From: Streptomyces griseofuscus
GTDB lineage: Bacteria > Actinomycetota > Actinomycetes > Streptomycetales > Streptomycetaceae
Direction of reading: 5' to 3'
NCBI RefSeq assembly: GCF_014673495.1
Contig: NZ_CP051006.1
Location: 5,270,001-5,334,000, forward strand
Length of the DNA stretch: 64,000 nt
Shown here: positions 36,430 to 45,056 of the stretch, piece after piece
Position numbering within the stretch: the stretch's first letter is position 1
How the letters are laid out: every line of letters begins with the position of its first letter
Position numbers and translations under genes: made by a program
The notes under the pieces: model-generated
Told to the model about the DNA's origin: nothing
Database searches by the model: none
Seen by the model: only the letters and a program-made list of their open reading frames with translations

Positions 36430-37333
36430 GGCCGTACGTCTCCTCAGCCTTCCAGAAGTAGATGAAGCCGCCGACACCGGCGAGCAGGGCCCAGCCGACG
36501 GCGATCGGCCACACATGCGGGGGCAGCTGCTTGGCGTGGAAGCTGTCGATCAGCGCGAAGCGCATGAGGTCGATGTAGACCGCGGCCGGGTTGGTCTGGA
36601 GCAGCACCGTGACGATGTGCGGCAGGTGGTCGTTCTTGGTGAGCTTCTCGATGCTCCACATCACGCCGGACACATACATCCAGGTGCGCAGGATGAACGG
36701 CATCAGCTGGGCGATGTCGGGGGTCTTGGCACCCCAGCGCGCCATGATCATCGCCACGCCGGCGTTGAAGGTGAACTGGAGGATCAGCGCGGGGATCACC
36801 AGCAGCCAGGAGGCGCTGACCGGCACGCCGAAGCAGAGCAGGATGACGACCAGGGCGGCCATCGAGAACAGCAGCTGCTGGAGCTGCTGGATGCAGAAGG
36901 AGATCGGCAGGGCGGCGCGCGGGAAGTGCAGGGCGCGCACCAGGCCGAGGTTGCCGGAGATCGCCCGGGTGCCGACCTGGATCGAGCTCTGCGTGAACGT
37001 CCATACGAACACGCCGGTGACCAGGAAGGGGACGTAGTCCGGGACGCCCCTCTTGGTGCCGAGCAGGACGCCGAAGATGAAGTAGTAGACCGCCGCGTTC
37101 AGCAGCGGGGTCATGACCTGCCAGACCTGGCCGAGCTTCGCCTCGCTGTACTGCGCGGTGAGCTTGGCGGTGGCGAAGGCGGTGATGAAGTGGCGGCGGG
37201 CCCACAGCTGGCGGATGTACTCCGGCAGGGAGGGGCGGGCGCCGCTGACCGACAGGCCGTGCCGGGCGGCCAGCGCCTTGAGGTCGTCGGCCGGGGCCTG
37301 GATCGGGGGCGGTGTGTCGAGGACCTGGCTCAC
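36422..37333 (-). CDS. ABC-2 type exporter permease, TagG type
   Basis: The start is taken at GTG 37333 (MSQVLDTPPPIQAP); GTG 37369 is an alternative. The 303-residue protein has a cytoplasmic N-terminus and then about six membrane segments of the ABC-2 family, with AKLTAQYSEAKLGQVWQVMT before the first, YYFIFGVLLG, VPFLVTGVFVWTFTQSS and GVMWSIEKL. This is the membrane partner of polysaccharide and teichoic-acid exporters. Its gene precedes the ATPase with an 8-base overlap. The location between TagF-like genes supports a teichoic-acid-like cargo. Confidence 0.9.
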   Translation of the reverse strand: MSQVLDTPPPIQAPADDLKALAARHGLSVSGARPSLPEYIRQLWARRHFITAFATAKLTAQYSEAKLGQVWQVMTPLLNAAVYYFIFGVLLGTKRGVPDYVPFLVTGVFVWTFTQSSIQVGTRAISGNLGLVRALHFPRAALPISFCIQQLQQLLFSMAALVVILLCFGVPVSASWLLVIPALILQFTFNAGVAMIMARWGAKTPDIAQLMPFILRTWMYVSGVMWSIEKLTKNDHLPHIVTVLLQTNPAAVYIDLMRFALIDSFHAKQLPPHVWPIAVGWALLAGVGGFIYFWKAEETYGRG

Positions 37334-37461
37334 ATCCGCTGCTTTCGCTCGGGGGGAGGGGGGTGCCACGGCTCCGACTGTGTCCGGAACCAGGGCCAGC
37401 CGGTCCCGTCGTCCGGCGTTTCCTTACGTTTCTCTTCACGTTCTCTTACGACGGGACGGGA

Positions 37462-37525
37462 CCGTATCGTCGTGACGTGAGCGTAGAACGTTGTGACGTC
37501 GCAACGCAACCGTTTCGTCGTAACG
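37462..37525 (+). promoter_or_regulatory. Operator cluster in front of the TetR gene
   Basis: CGTTGTGACGTCGCAACG (37489-37506) is an 18-bp palindrome broken by a single mismatched pair. It is flanked by two 16-bp direct repeats of the form CCGTWTCGTCGTRACG at 37462-37477 and 37510-37525. The cluster lies 16 bases upstream of the TetR start and within 160 bp of the exporter permease start. It is a probable site of autorepression and possibly of exporter control. Confidence 0.6.
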
Positions 37526-37541
37526 CCCTATGCTGGGATCC

Positions 37542-38180
37542 ATGACCACGAACGCCGCCGAGCCCGCCGCCGAACCGCCGCAGCGCGCACGCCGCCGTAC
37601 CCCTGCCGGGGCCGCGGTGCTGCGTCCGGATGTGACCGAGGCCATCCGGGCGGCCGTCTTCGAGGAACTGGCCGCGGTCGGCTACGCGCGCATGAGCATC
37701 GAGGGAATCGCGCGGCGGGCGGGGGTCGGCAAGACGGCGGTGTACCGGCGCTGGCGCTCCAAGCTGCATCTGGTGCTCGACGTGGTCTCCGCGATGGCGG
37801 TCCTCGGCCTGCCGGCGCCGGACACGGGCTCCCTGGAGGGCGATCTGCGGCTCCTCTACGAGGTGACCTCGCGCGCGCTGCGCCACCCCGTGGCCTCCCA
37901 GATCATCCCCGACCTCCAGGCCGAGGCGGCCCGCAACCCCGAGATCGCCGAGGCGTTCCAGAAGGCTCTGCGGGACGGTCAGGAGGGCGTGGCCAGCAAG
38001 GTCATCGCGGCGGCGACGGCCCGCGGCGAACTCACCCCCGACCTCGACCCCGACCTCGCCCTGGACCTCATCTCCGGCCCGCTGTACTGGCGCTCGGTGG
38101 TCATCCGCTCCCCGAAGCCGCCGAAGGGGTACCTGGAGAAGCTGGCACGGGCTACGGCGGGGGCGCTGAAGGCGTTGTGA
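37542..38180 (+). CDS. TetR/AcrR-family transcriptional regulator
   Basis: The 212-residue protein is read from ATG 37542 (MTTNAAEPAAEPPQRARRR); ATG 37530 is possible. Residues about 30-80 form the TetR helix-turn-helix (VTEAIRAAVFEELAAVGYAR, MSIEGIARRAGVGKTAVYRR, WRSKLHLVLDVV). The C-terminal domain (LEGDLRLLYEVTSRALRHP, DPDLALDLISGPLYWRSVV) is the TetR_C type seen in many Streptomyces repressors. It is divergent from the TagGH-like exporter with a palindromic operator cluster between them, so it may control export as well as itself. Confidence 0.9.
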   Translation: MTTNAAEPAAEPPQRARRRTPAGAAVLRPDVTEAIRAAVFEELAAVGYARMSIEGIARRAGVGKTAVYRRWRSKLHLVLDVVSAMAVLGLPAPDTGSLEGDLRLLYEVTSRALRHPVASQIIPDLQAEAARNPEIAEAFQKALRDGQEGVASKVIAAATARGELTPDLDPDLALDLISGPLYWRSVVIRSPKPPKGYLEKLARATAGALKAL

Positions 38181-38184
38181 GGGG

Positions 38185-38285
38185 GGCTCAGGGGTACCCG
38201 TGAGGCTCAGGGGGGCTCGGGGTGAGGCCGGGGACGAGGCTCAGAGGGGACTCGGGGCGAGGCTCGGGGTGCGGCTCAGGGGGAA
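38185..38285 (+). repeat. Degenerate G-rich tandem repeat
   Basis: About 100 bp are built of variants of GAGGCTCGGGG (GGCTCAGGGG, GGCTCGGGGTG, GACTCGGGGC). At least seven G-runs of four or more lie on the plus strand. It fills the gap between the TetR gene and the convergent ADP-ribosylglycohydrolase remnant and could form G-quadruplex-like structures or serve as a terminator. Confidence 0.6.
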
Positions 38286-38980
38286 GTGAGGCGGCGGGCG
38301 AGGGCGGTCAGCTCCGGCGTCCGCAGCACCCGCCCGTCGAAGCCGGGGAGCGGCACGTGCAGGGCGCGCGTCCACCGCTCCGGTACGGCCCCGAGCCCGT
38401 ACACGGCACCCGCCAGCGCACCGGTGACCGCCGCCACGGTGTCCGTGTCGCCGCCCAGGTCGACGGCCGCGCGCACGGCCTCCTCGTACGACGCCGTGGT
38501 CCGCAGCGCCCATACGGCGGACCCCAGGCAGGGCCACACCGCGCCGTTGAACTCGGTCGCCTCGTCCGGATGCCAGCCGGGCGCGAGCACCACCGCGAAC
38601 CGCTCACGCTGATCGGCCCGCACCGCGGCGAGCGCCTCCGGTACGGCGGCCGACGGATCCCCGCCGGCGAGCGCGACCCGGATCAGATCGTGCAGTACGG
38701 CGGTGCCCTCGCCGGCGGCGGGATCGCCGTGGGTCAGGGCGGAGAGGCGGCGGGCGGCATCGAGGGTGGCGCTACGGCCGTGCCGCGCGAAGTACACGGC
38801 GGAGGGTGCGGCCCGCATCAACGCACCGTTCCCGGCGGCCCGTTGACTGACCCGGAAGTGCAGGTCGGCGGCGGTGTCCCAGGGATGCCCGCCGGTCAGC
38901 ACCGCCTCCGTCTGCAACCCGATGTCCTTGGGCTCGGCCGCGGCCCAGCGCCGGAACCGTCGGAAGGGTATCGAGGCGGT
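38276..38980 (-). pseudogene. ADP-ribosylglycohydrolase, 5'-truncated
   Basis: The frame has family sequence only from about 38970 to the stop: RRWAAAEPKDIGLQTEAVL, FRVSQRAAGNGALMRAAPSA, WHPDEATEFNGAVWPCLGSA, AVDLGGDTDTVAAVTGALAG. The last holds one half of the di-magnesium site (DxDT). The N-terminal part with the other metal ligands (usually TDDT, in the first 60-80 residues) is absent. The extension upstream (PGCAVGGRSYAGCGYAVARR and on) is unlike the family. The remaining 230 residues are unlikely to be a working hydrolase. A dispersed repeat lies right at the broken end (39031-39073). Confidence 0.7.
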
Positions 38981-39030
38981 GGCACTTGGCCAGGGTGCAG
39001 CGCCGGTCCGTGTTCGACGGGCGGTGGGCG

Positions 39031-39073
39031 CAGTTCCCTCAGGAGCACGGGGAACCGCGCGACGAGCCACGGC
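39031..39073. repeat. Dispersed Streptomyces intergenic repeat, copy C
   Basis: The segment contains CAGTTCCCTCAGGAGCACGG followed by GGAACCGCGCGACGAGCCAC. It shares the GGGGAACxGCGCGAxxxGCCAC core with the copies at 21469 and 31408 and sits next to the truncation point of the ADP-ribosylglycohydrolase gene. Confidence 0.55.
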
Positions 39074-39185
39074 ATACCCGCACCCGGCGTACGACCTGCC
39101 CCCTACGGCGCACCCCGGCATACGCTCCGCCCCCTACGGCACGCTCCAGGCATACGACCCGCACCCCCCCACGGCGCGTCCCCGC

Positions 39186-40181
39186 TCAGTCCCTCAGCAT
39201 CTTGTCGCGGACCGGGATCCATTCCAGGGCCGAGCGGATGCCCTCTTCCAGGGAGAGGGCCGGGGTCCAGCCGAGCAGGCGGGACGCGCGGTCGCTCGTG
39301 GTGTAGCCGCCGGCCACGTCCCCCGGCCGGGGATCCGTGTCGACCGTGGCCAGGGGCGTGCTCACGACGTTGTTGAAGGCCGCGCAGAGCTCGCGGACCG
39401 TCGTACCGGAGCCCGTGCCCAGGTTGATCGCGATCGACGGCGCGGACGCGGTGAGGAGGGTGTCGAAGCGCTCGATCGCCGCGATGTGGGCCGCCGCGAG
39501 GTCCCAGACGTGCACGTAGTCACGGATGCCCGTGCCGTCGCGGGTCGGATAGTTCACGCCGGTGACCGGGAACGGCGTCCCGGCCTGGTGGGCCCGGATC
39601 AGCATCCCCAGCGCATGGCTGGGCCGCTTGAGCTGGAGACCGGTGCGCAGCAGAGGATCCGCGCCGACCGGGTTGAAGTACCGCAGGGACAGCACCCGCA
39701 TCTGCCCGGCCGCGGCGATGTCCGCGAACATCTCCTCGCACACCGCCTTGGTCCGCGCGTACGGGCTCTGCGGTGCCAGCGGCGAGTCCTCGGTGACGGG
39801 CGAGCCGTCCTCGGCCCGGTAGATGGACGCCGAACTGCTGAAGACGAGGCGGTCGCACCCGTTGCGCCGCAGATGCCCGACGAAGGCCAGGCTCTTGGTG
39901 ACGTTCGCCTCGTAGTAGCCGATCGGATCCGCCACCGACTCCGGCACCACGATCAGCGCCGCGCAGTGCACCACCGCGGAGATGTCCGGGTGCTCGGCGA
40001 AGATCCGGTCGACCAGGGCGCCGTCCGCGATGTCGCCCTCGTAGAAGATGCGCCCCTCGGTGAACTCGGCACGGCCGCGGACCAGGCTGTCGAGGATCAC
40101 CGGGGTGATGCCGGCGTCCAGACAGGCGGACGCGACGGTGCTTCCGATGTAACCCGCTCCACCGGCGATGAGGACAGACAC
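39186..40181 (-). CDS. galE: UDP-glucose 4-epimerase
   Basis: The 331-residue protein starts at GTG 40181. It is an extended short-chain dehydrogenase: NAD-binding GGAGYIGS at residues 7-14, GDIADG, VVHCAAL, catalytic SSSAS, and Y141xxxK145 in SPYARTKAVCEE. C-terminal motifs RYFNPVGADP, RDYVHVWDLAAAHI and LGWTPALSLEEG are typical of GalE. It interconverts UDP-glucose and UDP-galactose. Its location between two glycosyltransferase genes suggests it supplies UDP-galactose for the surface polymer rather than for galactose catabolism. Confidence 0.92.
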   Translation of the reverse strand: MSVLIAGGAGYIGSTVASACLDAGITPVILDSLVRGRAEFTEGRIFYEGDIADGALVDRIFAEHPDISAVVHCAALIVVPESVADPIGYYEANVTKSLAFVGHLRRNGCDRLVFSSSASIYRAEDGSPVTEDSPLAPQSPYARTKAVCEEMFADIAAAGQMRVLSLRYFNPVGADPLLRTGLQLKRPSHALGMLIRAHQAGTPFPVTGVNYPTRDGTGIRDYVHVWDLAAAHIAAIERFDTLLTASAPSIAINLGTGSGTTVRELCAAFNNVVSTPLATVDTDPRPGDVAGGYTTSDRASRLLGWTPALSLEEGIRSALEWIPVRDKMLRD

Positions 40182-40208
40182 GTTGATTCTCTTCCCGGTC
40201 TCGTTCCA

Positions 40209-40262
40209 GACCCAGTAGTTCCAGACGACCCAGCAGTTCCGGACGGTTCAGCAGTTCCGGAC
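40209..40262. repeat. Three tandem 18-bp repeats upstream of galE
   Basis: Units GACCCAGTAGTTCCAGAC (40209-40226), GACCCAGCAGTTCCGGAC (40227-40244) and GGTTCAGCAGTTCCGGAC (40245-40262) lie in the gap between the GT2 gene and galE. Confidence 0.8.
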
Positions 40263-40290
40263 ACAGTACGAGCAGGCGGCCCGCCGTCCG

Positions 40291-41949
40291 TCAGCGCAGC
40301 AGCCGCCGCAGCCGGCCGCGCAGTATCCGGGCGAGCCCGCGCACGCCCGTCGCCACGCGCAGCGCCAGCGCGCCGGAGTGCGTCGCGTACGGCTGTACGA
40401 GCAGCACGCCGTGCCGGAGGTCGGGCACTGCGCGTCGGCGCAACCGTCCGGCGCCCGCCCGGGCGGCCGCCGTGACCTCGCGCTCCGCGCCGTCCGCGAA
40501 ACGCACGGCCAGCCGCAGATCCCAGACACCCGCACCGAACGCGCCCACGTCCAGGGGCAGTTCGGCCGCCCAGAGGTCCGGCCCGGCGGGGGCGAGGGCA
40601 GCCGTCGTACGCCCCCGGGTGCGCGCGTCGTCCCGGGACTCCCAGCGCACCTCCACCTCGCGCGGCCCCGCCTGTGCCACCCTGCCGTACAGCTCGTGCA
40701 GCCGCAGCGTGAGCGACCCGGTGCCCGCCCGCGGGCGCACCTCCGCGTCCAGCGCGAGGGGGAGCGTCTCGACGGGATCGGTCAGGAAGGGCGCGAGGGA
40801 CACCTGGGGCAGGTCCGCGGACCAGACCGGGGCGCCGTCCGGGGTACGGGCGTACGGCGGGAGCAGCCGGCCGGGACGCGCGGCCAGGTCCCGCAGCCGG
40901 GGCAGATCGCGCGGCTCGGGCGACTCCAGGAGCAGCCGGCCCAGCAGCCGGCCGGGGGAGCCCGGATCCTGCTCCCAGTCGGCGGCGTCGTAGCGCCCGA
41001 GGTACGCACGGGTGTGCGTCCACCAGGCGCGCCGGTACTCCGCGTCGCGCAGACCCAGTTCCCGCGCGTACATCCGCACGTCATGGTCGAGGAACTTCGC
41101 CCGCGCCGCCCGCGCCAGCTCCTTCTGACCGGCGGCCAGCAGAATGTCGTACGCCAGCGCGCACGCCCGCGTGCGCGCCTCCCAGTTGTCGATGTGCCCC
41201 CGGTCGAGGGAGAGCGACAGCCGTTCGGCGGCGCGGCGCACATGCCAGACGTAGACACGGTCCGGCACCAGCGCGATGCGCGGACCCGCGGCCAGGACCC
41301 GGGCGGTGAAGACGAAGTCCTCGTAGAGGAAGCGGCCTTCGGGGAAGCGGATGCCGTGCTCGCGCAGGAAGTCGGTGCGGTACAGCTTGTTGACGCACAG
41401 CGTGTCGTGGACCAGAAGCGGACGCTGGGCGGGGCGCGCGAGAACGGAGTGCGCCGTGTAGAGGGGCTCCTGCCAGGGCTGTTCACGCCCCGAGGGCAGC
41501 TCCCGGCGCACGCACAGCCCGCTCGCCACCGCGGCGCCCGCCCCCTCGGCGGCCGTCAGCAGCGCGTCCACCGCGCCCGGCGGCAACACGTCGTCGCTGT
41601 CCAGGAACATGACGTACGGCGCCGTCACCGCGTCGATCCCGGTGTTGCGCGGACTGCCGCAGCCACCGCTGTTGACCTCCCGCCGGATCACCCGCAACCG
41701 GGCGTCGCCGGCGGCCATCCGGTCGAGCGACTCGGCGCTGCCGTCGGTGGACCGGTCGTCCACCGCGAGGACCTCCGCGACCGAGGGCCCCTGCGCGAGC
41801 GCCGAACGCACGGCGTCGGCCACATGGGCACGGTCGTTGTAGCCGATCACGACGACGCCGACGGCGCCGGTGCGCGGAGTGTTCTGTGGGGTCTGTGTGT
41901 TCTCGGAGTTCTCTGACTGGGCGGGCGAGTCGGGAAGCATAGGGTCCAC
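40291..41949 (-). CDS. Family 2 glycosyltransferase
   Basis: In this 552-residue protein a Ser/Thr/Asn-rich head of about 28 residues precedes the GT-A domain: VGVVVIGYNDRAHVADAVRS, VLAVDDRSTDG, VNSGGCGSPRNTGID, MFLDSDDVLPPG and FPEGRFLYEDFVFTARVL. Residues about 330-552 hold beta-rich modules (LPLALDAEVRPRAGTGSLTL, WDLRLAVRFADG) and a basic amphipathic end (GLARILRGRLRRLLR) suggesting membrane association. It closely resembles the other GT2 (31486-33159) in order and motifs, so the two are probably paralogues with different acceptors. galE follows. Confidence 0.86.
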   Translation of the reverse strand: MDPMLPDSPAQSENSENTQTPQNTPRTGAVGVVVIGYNDRAHVADAVRSALAQGPSVAEVLAVDDRSTDGSAESLDRMAAGDARLRVIRREVNSGGCGSPRNTGIDAVTAPYVMFLDSDDVLPPGAVDALLTAAEGAGAAVASGLCVRRELPSGREQPWQEPLYTAHSVLARPAQRPLLVHDTLCVNKLYRTDFLREHGIRFPEGRFLYEDFVFTARVLAAGPRIALVPDRVYVWHVRRAAERLSLSLDRGHIDNWEARTRACALAYDILLAAGQKELARAARAKFLDHDVRMYARELGLRDAEYRRAWWTHTRAYLGRYDAADWEQDPGSPGRLLGRLLLESPEPRDLPRLRDLAARPGRLLPPYARTPDGAPVWSADLPQVSLAPFLTDPVETLPLALDAEVRPRAGTGSLTLRLHELYGRVAQAGPREVEVRWESRDDARTRGRTTAALAPAGPDLWAAELPLDVGAFGAGVWDLRLAVRFADGAEREVTAAARAGAGRLRRRAVPDLRHGVLLVQPYATHSGALALRVATGVRGLARILRGRLRRLLR

Positions 41950-41984
41950 AGGCCGGGAGCGTAGAAATGTTCGGTAATACTCCG

Positions 41985-43256
41985 TTAAGAGATGCTTAGG
42001 GCTCGGTTTGGTAGACGGTCGGAATCAGGGCAAGGTTGTGTTCTTTGCCTACGATTTACCATCGGTGCGGTCGTGGCCCGCCACAACCTGACGAAGGACA
42101 GCACCGCCGCGGCCGTCAGCAGCCCGTTGCGGCCCAGCATCAGCAGACAGCCGGCCCAACTCCCTCCGATCACCTGCCCGTAGCACAGCGGGTACACCAC
42201 CGTGCTCAGCGCCGACGCCGCCAGAACCAGCACCGCCACCGGACGCTGACCGGTGTGCCGCGAGACCAGGCACACCGCGGCGAGCCCGATCAGCCAGACC
42301 ATGTACTGCGGGCTGATCACCCGGCTGGTCACCGTGAACAGCAGCACCGCGGACAGCGCCGCGTCGGCCGCCGTCGCCTCGGTCCAGCGCCGCGCCCGCA
42401 CCCGCCACAGCACCAGCAGCCCGAAGGCGGCCGCCGTCAGCGCGAGGGACACGGCGGCGACGACGGGCACGTACGGACCTACCAACTCGATGGCGCCGTA
42501 CTGGTAGTGGGGCCGGCCGGACCACCCCGCGTGCCGGGCCAGATTGAGCGCCGTACCGCCCAGCGACTCGATCTGCACCCCGCGCCCGCCCTGTTCCGCA
42601 AGGAAGGACAGCGGATGCCGGAACGCGACGGACAGCAGCCCCAGGACGACGACCCCGGCGCCCGCCGCCCAGCTCCACGCGCTCCGCGTCGTCGCACCCC
42701 GGGGCGTGCCCAGCAGCACCAGCGCGGGCCAGCCTTTCACCAGCGCGCCGAGCGCCCCGAGCACACCGCCCGCGCGCGGGGAGCGCGTCAGTGTCAGCAG
42801 GGAGAGGACGGCGAGGGCGGTGACCTGGACGTCGTACCGCGCGAGCGGCAGATGCAGCAGCAGCGGGAGCCCGCCCGTCCACAGCGCCGCGCCGAGCAGA
42901 CTCCGCCCCGGCCGCCGCCCCGCGCGCACCAGCGCCACCTCGATCAGCGCGTCCGCGGCCAGCGTGAGCGCCACGAACGCCTGGACGTACGACAACCCCG
43001 GCACCAGCCCCGGCGCCAGCAGCACCGCGCCCGCGCCCGGCGGGTACTGCCACAGGGTGTCGTGCACCGGGTACGACCCCTGTTCGAGCACGCCGTACCA
43101 GTGGACGTACAACCGCCCCACCTCCCGCGCCACCGAACCCCCGCTGAGCAGCGGCGAACTGTCATGCGCGAGCAGCCACAGCATCAACGCCCGGGTGGCG
43201 AACCAGCCGAGGGTGAGCTTGAGGACGGGGCCGGGGGTGACACGGGGACCGTTCAT
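41985..43256 (-). CDS. GT87-type membrane mannosyltransferase (DUF2029)
   Basis: The 423-residue protein starts at ATG 43256; the frame is open further upstream but without hydrophobic pattern. It has about ten membrane segments. LGWFATRALMLWLLAHD at the start, YPVHDTLWQYPPGAGAVLLAP in the second external region and SRVISPQYMVWLIGLAAV near the end are typical of GT87 polyprenyl-phosphate-mannose-dependent alpha-mannosyltransferases. It ends 36 bases upstream of the GT2 gene on the same strand and is divergent from the next membrane glycosyltransferase. It would add a sugar to the polymer or a lipoglycan outside the membrane. Confidence 0.8.
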   Translation of the reverse strand: MNGPRVTPGPVLKLTLGWFATRALMLWLLAHDSSPLLSGGSVAREVGRLYVHWYGVLEQGSYPVHDTLWQYPPGAGAVLLAPGLVPGLSYVQAFVALTLAADALIEVALVRAGRRPGRSLLGAALWTGGLPLLLHLPLARYDVQVTALAVLSLLTLTRSPRAGGVLGALGALVKGWPALVLLGTPRGATTRSAWSWAAGAGVVVLGLLSVAFRHPLSFLAEQGGRGVQIESLGGTALNLARHAGWSGRPHYQYGAIELVGPYVPVVAAVSLALTAAAFGLLVLWRVRARRWTEATAADAALSAVLLFTVTSRVISPQYMVWLIGLAAVCLVSRHTGQRPVAVLVLAASALSTVVYPLCYGQVIGGSWAGCLLMLGRNGLLTAAAVLSFVRLWRATTAPMVNRRQRTQPCPDSDRLPNRALSIS

Positions 43257-43280
43257 CGCGTTGGAGCCTAAGCCGGGTGG

Positions 43281-45056
43281 ATGGAGTATCGGCGGCGATA
43301 CGCCGCAAACACCCGCAAACATCGTCTCATCGCAAAAGATCGGGCCGTGGTGAACGTCGGGCTCCCTGTGGAAGCTGTCGAAGCTGTGCCAGCGCCGTCG
43401 CGGAAGCCGCCCGGGGGGCGGGGGCGGCGCGGGGTCGTGGTGGGGGTGCCGGCGGCGGTGATGCTGGCGTTCGGGCTGTGGGGCGTGGACCGGGGTGGGA
43501 TGTGGCGGGACGAGGCGGTCACGTTCCAGGTCGCGGAGCGGACGGTGCCGCAGATCTGGCGGCTCGTGCACGGGGTCGACGCGGTGCACGGGCTCTACTA
43601 CCTCCTCATGCACGCCGTGCTCGCCGTGCATGCCGACGAGGTGGTGCTGCGCCTGCCGTCGGTGGCCGGGGCGGTGCTGACCACGGCTCTGGTAGCCGAG
43701 GTGGGCGCGCGGCTGGCCCGGCCGCGGGCGGGGCTCTGGGCGGGGCTGCTCTACGCCGTGAACCCGATGGCCGGCCACTACGCGCAGGAGGGCCGGTCGT
43801 ACGCGCTGGTCGCCGCCGGGGTGATGGGCGCGACGCTGCTGCTTCTGCGCGGGGCGTGGTGGGGGTACGGCCTCGTCCTCGGCGTCACCTGCTGGCTGCA
43901 CGAGTTCGCGGTGCTGGTGGTGCTGGCCCATGGCCTGTCCCTGGCACTGGCCCGGGTACGGGGACGGGTCTGGCGGGGATGGGGCTGCGCGGCCGGGGCG
44001 GTCCTGCTCTCCCTGCTGCCGATGGTGGTGGTGTCACGGGCACAGGCGGCACAGGTGGCATGGCTGCGCAGGCCGACGGGGGAGACGGTGGCGGGGCTGG
44101 CGCGGCAGTTCTTCGGCGCGTCGGAGGGCGTGTACTGGGTCTGCCTGGGGCTCGCGGTGGTGGGGTTGCTGGCGGGGGCGGTCGGGGGGAGGGGCACGCG
44201 GAGGGGGGAGTTCGCGCTCGCGGGGGTGGCGGCGCCGTTGGTCGTGGTGCCGCCCGGGGTGCTGATGCTGGCTTCGCAGTCCTCGCCGCCGCTGTATGTC
44301 GACCGGTATGTGCTGTACGCGCTGGCGGGGGCGCCGCTGTTGGTCGCGGCGGGGGGCGAGTGGGTGGCGGGGACCGCGGAGCGCCTTCGGCACGGCGCCC
44401 GGCGTGCTGTCGCCCCCGCCCACCTTCGTCCACGCGGAAACACCAATCCCCGCCCGCACAGCGGCGATCGGCCGGAGACGGTGGGGCCGGAGGCGCCGGT
44501 GGCGGTGCGCCTGTCGCTCCGGACTTACTCCGGCACCCTCCTCGGTCTCCTCGCCGTCGCCCTCGTCCCCCTCCAGCAGTTCTCCCTCCTCCAGCAGGAC
44601 CGCGACCCCGCCCGGCGTCCCGATGACCTCGCGGCGATCGCGCGGGCGGCGGCGTACGGGGTGCGGAAGGGGGACGCGGTGCTGTATCTGCCGGCGTACA
44701 CGCGCAACACCGAGCTGGCGTACCCCGGGGCGTTTCGCGGGACGCGGGATCTGGTGCTCGCGCGGACCGGAGGCGTGTCCGGGACCCTGTACGGAGTGGA
44801 GGTCCCGGCCGCGGAGGTGCGCGGCCGGGTGGCCGGGGTCCAGCGGGTGTGGGTCGTCGCCGACCGGGCCGTGCTGGCGGGGCGGTGGACGCCGCGCGAC
44901 CCCGGCGAGCGGGCCAAACTCGACCTGCTTCAGCGGGAGTTCACGGTGCGCGGCGAGGCCGTGCGCGGGCGGACCGCCGTACGTCTCTATGTACGGCCCC
45001 TCAGTCCCGCGAGTCTTCGGCCTCCGTCGCTGCCGCCGCGTCCAGCGCGCTGGTGA
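43281..45056 (+). CDS. GT39/ArnT-like membrane glycosyltransferase
   Basis: The 591-residue protein starts at ATG 43281; downstream GTG codons near 43347 are alternatives. After the first membrane segment (VPAAVMLAFGLWGV) comes the external loop GGMWRDEAVTFQVAERTVPQ, with the DEA motif of the PMT/GT39 superfamily, then HGLYYLLMH and about ten hydrophobic segments. Its partner is a lipid-linked sugar donor. A polar insertion of about 50 residues (from RLRHGARRAVAPAHLRPRGN) separates two late membrane segments. The end (residues 480-591) is an external domain (GVQRVWVVADRAVLAGRW). It overlaps the convergent ohrR gene by 56 bases. Confidence 0.78.
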   Translation: MEYRRRYAANTRKHRLIAKDRAVVNVGLPVEAVEAVPAPSRKPPGGRGRRGVVVGVPAAVMLAFGLWGVDRGGMWRDEAVTFQVAERTVPQIWRLVHGVDAVHGLYYLLMHAVLAVHADEVVLRLPSVAGAVLTTALVAEVGARLARPRAGLWAGLLYAVNPMAGHYAQEGRSYALVAAGVMGATLLLLRGAWWGYGLVLGVTCWLHEFAVLVVLAHGLSLALARVRGRVWRGWGCAAGAVLLSLLPMVVVSRAQAAQVAWLRRPTGETVAGLARQFFGASEGVYWVCLGLAVVGLLAGAVGGRGTRRGEFALAGVAAPLVVVPPGVLMLASQSSPPLYVDRYVLYALAGAPLLVAAGGEWVAGTAERLRHGARRAVAPAHLRPRGNTNPRPHSGDRPETVGPEAPVAVRLSLRTYSGTLLGLLAVALVPLQQFSLLQQDRDPARRPDDLAAIARAAAYGVRKGDAVLYLPAYTRNTELAYPGAFRGTRDLVLARTGGVSGTLYGVEVPAAEVRGRVAGVQRVWVVADRAVLAGRWTPRDPGERAKLDLLQREFTVRGEAVRGRTAVRLYVRPLSPASLRPPSLPPRPARW

